A DNA stretch of 45,059 nt from Bacteroides sp. (GTDB lineage: Bacteria > Bacteroidota > Bacteroidia > Bacteroidales > Bacteroidaceae): assembly GCA_017621035.1 (NCBI GenBank), contig JAGATY010000016.1, positions 1 to 45,059 on the forward strand, in the 5' to 3' direction. Within the stretch, counting starts at the first letter, position 1. Each line of letters starts with the position of its first letter. The position numbers were made by a program, and so were the translations under genes. Shown piece after piece: positions 41,196 to 45,059 of the stretch. A model generated the notes under the pieces. The model saw nothing but the letters and a program-made list of their open reading frames with translations. It did not search any database and was not told where the DNA came from.

Positions 41196-41728
41196 ATCCA
41201 CTGGCCATCATCGACAAGTACTATCCGCAAGCGGATGAATTGAAACATATTTTGCTCACTCACAGTCAAACGGTTGCAGACAAAGCTCTGGACATTGCCA
41301 AACGACATCCCGAGCTTTCGCTGGACACGCAATTTCTGTATGAAGCAGCCATGCTGCACGACATCGGCATCTTTCTGACCGATGCGCCCGGTATCTATTG
41401 CCGGGGCGACAAACCTTATATCTGTCACGGATACTTAGGGGCAGACCTGATGCGTGCCGAAGGCTATCCACGCCATGCACTGGTTTGCGAGCGACACACG
41501 GGGGCAGGCCTGTCGCTGGCACACATCTTGGAACAAAATCTTCCTATACCTCACCGCGAGATGCTGCCTGTTACGCCGGAAGAACAAGTGGTTTGCTTTG
41601 CCGATAAGTTCTTTTCCAAAACTCACTTGGAGGAAGAGAAGACGTTGGAAAAGGCTCGTAAAAGCCTGGCACGCCACGGAAACGATGGATTGGTACGCTT
41701 TGATGCCTGGTGCGAACGCTTCTTGTAG
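41192..41728 (+). CDS. HD domain phosphohydrolase
   Basis: This 178-residue protein has the HD metal-binding motif in FLYEAAMLHDIGIFLTDA (about 47-64), preceded by a His at HSQTVADKALDIA and followed by HGYLGADLMRAEGYPRHALV. HD enzymes hydrolyse nucleotides or phosphate esters. The start overlaps the preceding stop (ATGA), so translation is coupled to the LtaS-like protein, which suggests a shared task that the sequence does not reveal. Confidence 0.9.
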   Translation: MNPLAIIDKYYPQADELKHILLTHSQTVADKALDIAKRHPELSLDTQFLYEAAMLHDIGIFLTDAPGIYCRGDKPYICHGYLGADLMRAEGYPRHALVCERHTGAGLSLAHILEQNLPIPHREMLPVTPEEQVVCFADKFFSKTHLEEEKTLEKARKSLARHGNDGLVRFDAWCERFL

Positions 41729-41773
41729 CCTCTAAATTTCTTTAAAAAGAAGGGCTAATCCATATAAAATGTG

Positions 41774-41781
41774 TACTTTTG
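41774..41781 (+). promoter_or_regulatory. -7 promoter element for lptD
   Basis: TACTTTTG lies 27 bp before the first possible TTG start of the LptD gene. Confidence 0.65.
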
Positions 41782-41808
41782 CCCCTTCAAGCGTAAACAT
41801 TTAGTTAA

Positions 41809-44529
41809 TTGACGCCATTGAAAGCAAGTTCATTTATATCATATATACTGTTACTCCTTTTGCTCTTATGCTCCGGTGAAGCTGTGGCACAACGCCGTGT
41901 GCGGGAAGTTCCTGCTGCTGCGAGAAGTCGACAGGCTAGGGCAGCTGTGGCACGGGACTCGCTGGCTGCAGACACGTTGCAGACAGATAGTGTGGCTCCC
42001 GCTCGGAAGAAGTCTGCTTTGGATGCACCGGTCAATTATGAAGCCAACGACTCTATTGTGTTTACGCAAAGTGGCTTTGCCCATCTCTATGGCTCGGGCA
42101 AGGTGACCTATCCTAATGCAAACCTGGAAGCTGCCATCATCTCCATGGATATGGATAACAGTACCGTGTTTGCGCAAGGTGTGAAAGACTCGCTGGACAA
42201 GGTTTCAGGACGCCCGGTCTTTAAAGATGGGGATACTTCGTATGAAACAGATACCATACGCTATAACTTCAAAAGCAAGCGAGGCATTATCAGCAACGTG
42301 GTCAGTCAGCAGGGCGAAGGCTATGTGACAGGCAATAATGCCAAGAAGGGACAGAACGATGAACTGTTTATGCAGAGCGGCCGTTACACCACTTGTGACC
42401 ATCATGACCATCCGCACTTCTACATGCAGATGACCTATGCCAAGGTGCGACCCAAGAAGAACGTGGTGACCGGCCCGGCTTATCTGGTGGTGGAGGACGT
42501 TCCGTTGCCCATTGCCGTGCCCTTCTTCTTCTTCCCCTTCTCCAGCAGTTACCAATCGGGCTTCTTGATGCCTACTTACATGGATGACTCCAACCGAGGA
42601 TTTGGTTTGGTAGACGGTGGTTACTACTTTGCCATCAGCGACAAGATGGACTTGAAGTTGCGGGGAGACATCTTTACCAAAGGCTCGTGGGCATTGAATG
42701 CAGAGAGCAATTATGTGAAGCGTTATAAGTACTCAGGTCTTTTGCAAGCCAACTATCAGGTGACAAAGACGGGTGATAAGGGCATCGACCAGACGGTAGC
42801 CAAGGACTTTAAGATTGTATGGTCGCACAGACAAGACCCTAAAGCCAGTCCGAACTCCAGTTTCTCGGCCAGCGTGAACTTTGCAACCAGCAGTTACGAG
42901 CGTACCAACATCAACAACATGTACAATACGCAAGCCATGTCGCAGAACACAAAGACGTCAAGTGTCAGCTACTCCCGTAACTTCCCTGACCAGAAGTTAA
43001 GCATCTCGGCATCGGCAAACATTGCTCAGAACATGCGCGACTCATCCATCGCTGTTACACTTCCTGACTTGAACATCTCTCTAAGTACCATCTTCCCTTT
43101 CAAACGAAAGGTGCAAGTAGGGGAGGAGCGTTGGTACGAGAAGATTTCTCTTCGTTATACCGGCCGCTTGAAAAACAGCATTACAACTAAAGACGACCGG
43201 CTCTTTAAATCGAATCTGATAAAGGACTGGGATAACGGCATGCAGCACGATATTCCTATCAGTGCCACTTTCACGCTCTTCAAATACTTCAATGTAACTC
43301 CTTCAGTCAGCTATACCGAGCGTTGGTACACCCGTAAGGTGAAGCGCGATTGGGATGTGGATGCGCAGAAGGAGGTACGCGATACTATCTATGGCTTCAA
43401 CCGTGTGTATAACTACAATGCCAGTTTGGGAATCAATACCAAGATTTATGGTATGTACAAACCGCTGTTCCTTCCGAAGAAAGAGATACAAATCCGCCAC
43501 GTTATCACGCCTTCGGTAACCATCAGTGCGGCACCGGACTTCTCTTCATCACGCTTTGGCTATTATGACTCCTACATCAAAGAGACACGTGATGGCCGGC
43601 GCGATACGGTCAGCTACTCTTATTATCAGGGCATGGCTTTCAGCTATCCGGGAAGTGGCAAGCAAGGAAACATCAGCTTCAGTATCTCTAACAACCTGGA
43701 GATGAAGTATAAGGATAAGAATGACTCGATTCGGAAGGTCAGCTTGATTGATGAATTGGGAGCCAGCATCAGTTACAACATGGCAGCCAAGACACGCCCC
43801 TGGAGTGACTTAAGCTTGAATGTGCGTCTGAAGTTGGGCAAGAACTATACTTTCAGTATGGCTTCAACCTTTGCAACCTATGCTTATGAGTTTGATAAGA
43901 ATGGTAATGTGGTGGTGGGCGACCGCACAGAGTGGTCATATGGCCGCTTTGGTCGTTGGTCAGGCTATGGTACCTCTTTCAGCTATACGTTGAGCAATGA
44001 GACTTTCAAGAAATGGTTCGGTAAGGGAGAAGCAAAAGAGGAGAATCAAGACTCAGAGGAAGGAAGTGATGAGGCTCAGACAGACCTGGATGAAAACGGA
44101 CAACCTAAAAAGAAGGTAAAGCGTGCCACTGCCGGGGATGACGGTTATCAGAAGTTTGAAATGCCTTGGTCTGTTAGTCTGAGCACCGGTTTCAATATTC
44201 GCGAAGACCGCACAAAGCCTATCAACAAGAAGAACATGCGCTATCCTTATAAGTTTAGCTTAAACTCTTTAAATATCAATGGCAATGTGAAGTTGACCAA
44301 CAAATGGGCAGTCAGCTTCAGTTCCGGTTACGACTTCAATGCAAAAGAGATAACCAATACCTCTTTCAACATCACACGTGACCTCCACTGCTTTACAATG
44401 AGTGCAGCCATCGCTCCCTTCGGCCGTTACAAGTATTACAACTTCTCCATCCGTGCCACAGCCAACATTCTGCAAGACTTGAAGTGGGAGCAACGTAGTC
44501 AAACCCAAAGTAACATCAAGTGGTACTAA
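41809..44529 (+). CDS. lptD: LPS-assembly outer-membrane protein LptD (Bacteroidota type)
   Basis: This protein of about 906 residues is the beta-barrel that inserts LPS into the outer leaflet with LptE. A signal peptide (ISYILLLLLLLCSGEAVAQ) is followed by an OstA/LptA-like domain (about 70-220, SGFAHLYGSGKVTYPNANLE) and the YTTCDHHDHPHFYMQMTYA segment usual in this family. The LptD barrel follows with GPAYLVVEDVPLPIAVPFFF and many amphipathic strands, and the C-terminus is KWY. No ATG exists before the signal peptide. The frame opens after a TAA at 41806, so translation must start at TTG 41809 or TTG 41818. I report the first; the second gives a slightly shorter signal. It has its own promoter. 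Confidence 0.92.
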   Translation: MTPLKASSFISYILLLLLLLCSGEAVAQRRVREVPAAARSRQARAAVARDSLAADTLQTDSVAPARKKSALDAPVNYEANDSIVFTQSGFAHLYGSGKVTYPNANLEAAIISMDMDNSTVFAQGVKDSLDKVSGRPVFKDGDTSYETDTIRYNFKSKRGIISNVVSQQGEGYVTGNNAKKGQNDELFMQSGRYTTCDHHDHPHFYMQMTYAKVRPKKNVVTGPAYLVVEDVPLPIAVPFFFFPFSSSYQSGFLMPTYMDDSNRGFGLVDGGYYFAISDKMDLKLRGDIFTKGSWALNAESNYVKRYKYSGLLQANYQVTKTGDKGIDQTVAKDFKIVWSHRQDPKASPNSSFSASVNFATSSYERTNINNMYNTQAMSQNTKTSSVSYSRNFPDQKLSISASANIAQNMRDSSIAVTLPDLNISLSTIFPFKRKVQVGEERWYEKISLRYTGRLKNSITTKDDRLFKSNLIKDWDNGMQHDIPISATFTLFKYFNVTPSVSYTERWYTRKVKRDWDVDAQKEVRDTIYGFNRVYNYNASLGINTKIYGMYKPLFLPKKEIQIRHVITPSVTISAAPDFSSSRFGYYDSYIKETRDGRRDTVSYSYYQGMAFSYPGSGKQGNISFSISNNLEMKYKDKNDSIRKVSLIDELGASISYNMAAKTRPWSDLSLNVRLKLGKNYTFSMASTFATYAYEFDKNGNVVVGDRTEWSYGRFGRWSGYGTSFSYTLSNETFKKWFGKGEAKEENQDSEEGSDEAQTDLDENGQPKKKVKRATAGDDGYQKFEMPWSVSLSTGFNIREDRTKPINKKNMRYPYKFSLNSLNINGNVKLTNKWAVSFSSGYDFNAKEITNTSFNITRDLHCFTMSAAIAPFGRYKYYNFSIRATANILQDLKWEQRSQTQSNIKWY

Positions 44530-44541
44530 TCCGTAGCTGAA

Positions 44542-44563
44542 TTCGGCAGATGGTCTGAAAGAC
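44542..44563 (+). repeat. Dispersed 22-bp motif, second copy (inverted relative to 20759-20780)
   Basis: AGATGGTCTGAAAGAC preceded by TTCGGC matches 20759-20780 in inverse orientation with one mismatch. It lies 12 bp after the lptD stop. The interval 44564-44659 holds no gene or clear hairpin. Confidence 0.65.
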
Positions 44564-44659
44564 TACCATAGCCTCCGCACACACATTCCTCATCTTCTGC
44601 ATACAAACTCATTCGGCGGAAGACACCATCTTCTCTATCACCACACACGTACCGCTTCT

Positions 44660-44725
44660 GCACAAGATGCCAACTTATGCTGCACAAGATGGCATCTTAT
44701 GCAACACAAGATGGCATCTTGTGCA
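44660..44725. repeat. 22-bp tandem repeat array (family D, 3 units), copy 2
   Basis: Units at 44660, 44682 and 44704 are identical to those at 36281-36346 (67 bases without a difference). Downstream the two loci remain alignable: TAATG and AGTCTG(C/T)GTG occur at the same offsets, 28 bp from the array end for AGTCTG. Confidence 0.95.
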
Positions 44726-44825
44726 TCTCTTCTTTTAATGCAACACCCAAGAAGTCTGTGTGCGAAGGGTGAAAAGGTTTAATGGGAAGCATGAAATGTC
44801 CTAGTTCCGGCAACTTTGCCAACTA

Positions 44826-44892
44826 GTCCCTCGTTAACTCGTCCTTGTCAACTCGTCCCTTGTCAACTCGTCCCTTGTCAACTTGTCAACTT
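44826..44892. repeat. 15-bp tandem repeat array
   Basis: Four units of about 15 bp with core GTCCCTTGTCAACTC start at 44826, 44841 (14 bp), 44855 and 44870 and end in GTCAACT. The right end shares 19 bases with 31288-31306. Confidence 0.85.
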
Positions 44893-44937
44893 TTTACCTT
44901 CTTTCTGACTCACAAATAATTACAAAAAGATGTGTAA

Positions 44938-45059
44938 AGATTTTTGGTACCAAGTTCCCAAAGTACTCAGCAGACTAAAAAAGTAACTGGTCAAGTTATT
45001 GACGCTACTGGTGAACCGGTAATCGGCGCCAATGTAGTAGAGAAAGGTAATACCGGTAA
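44938..45059 (+). CDS. SusC/RagA-like TonB-dependent receptor, 5' fragment lacking a start
   Basis: The frame from 44941 encodes QQTKKVTGQVIDATGEPVIG and then ANVVEKGNTG, the N-terminal carboxypeptidase-regulatory-like domain that follows the signal peptide in SusC-type nutrient receptors. A TAA at 44935 lies in frame just upstream and no ATG or signal peptide sequence precedes the domain. A short ATG frame at 44930 is out of phase and stops after 18 codons. The gene runs off the window. It may be a silent or invertible cassette, a broken gene or a gene with an indel near 44940. Confidence 0.7.

Noticed and set aside
44930-44986. Short ATG frame as the start of the SusC-like gene
   Set aside because: It is out of phase with the receptor domain, stops after 18 codons and has no signal peptide.

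Overview
The window looks like chromosome of a gut Bacteroides (sensu lato, Bacteroidales). Three things point there. Most transcription units start with the Bacteroidota promoter word TAnnTTTG (often with TTTG about 20 bp upstream) instead of a sigma70 -10 box. The gene families are typical of the group: GH84 hexosaminidase, DUF4421, PorQ next to cmk, an ExbB / membrane protein / ExbD / ExbD cluster, Bacteroidota-type LptD, and a SusC-like receptor at the right edge. The DnaA sequence is also clearly Bacteroides-like.

Layout. 1-2.5 kb: end of a branched-chain amino-acid operon (ilvN, acyl-ACP thioesterase, ilvC). 2.8-5.3 kb: secreted GH84 O-GlcNAcase-like enzyme. 5.4-6.6 kb: ECF sigma factor broken by an in-frame TGA, plus a membrane partner and a possible 20-residue peptide. 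6.7-7.4 kb (minus): HEPN/MNT pair, next to a 175-bp MITE-like palindrome. 7.7-8.8 kb: DUF4421 protein. 8.8-14.2 kb (minus): CPBP protease, menA, pfkA, ispH, cmk, porQ. 14.4-20.4 kb: TonB, polyprenyl synthase, a hypothetical protein, TatD nuclease, tRNA-Ser(GGA) and a TonB-energising ExbB/ExbD operon. 21-24.3 kb: a frameshifted MATE pump, MgtC-like protein and an MFS transporter; both pumps have terminator-like hairpins in their leaders. 24.5-26.4 kb: thyA-folA and an Lrp-type regulator. 26.5-29.7 kb: M64 peptidase, GNAT and a serpin lipoprotein. 30.5-36 kb: lipB, nitroreductase, dnaA, MlaD-like protein and a murein amidase. 36.7-44.5 kb: BASS-like transporter, phosphoesterase, LtaS-like sulfatase, HD hydrolase and lptD. 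The window ends in the 5' part of a SusC-like receptor whose signal peptide is not in frame upstream.

Most genes are core metabolism and envelope biogenesis. The unexpected signal lies between genes. At least six intergenic loci carry short tandem arrays with unrelated sequences but the same unit length of 22 bp (or its half, 11 bp): 2565-2662, 12433-12487, 20475-20738, 30190-30299, 36137-36346 and 44660-44725. Two arrays 18 kb apart are the same family on opposite strands and vary at the same positions. Another 67-bp array is present in two identical copies 8.4 kb apart. I know of no described system with this fixed-length, sequence-independent repeat, and I regard it as the best candidate for something new here.

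Two genes look inactivated by one base each: the sigma factor (TGG to TGA) and the MATE pump (an extra C in a C tract). Either could be a sequencing error, a recent mutation or, for the C tract, phase variation.
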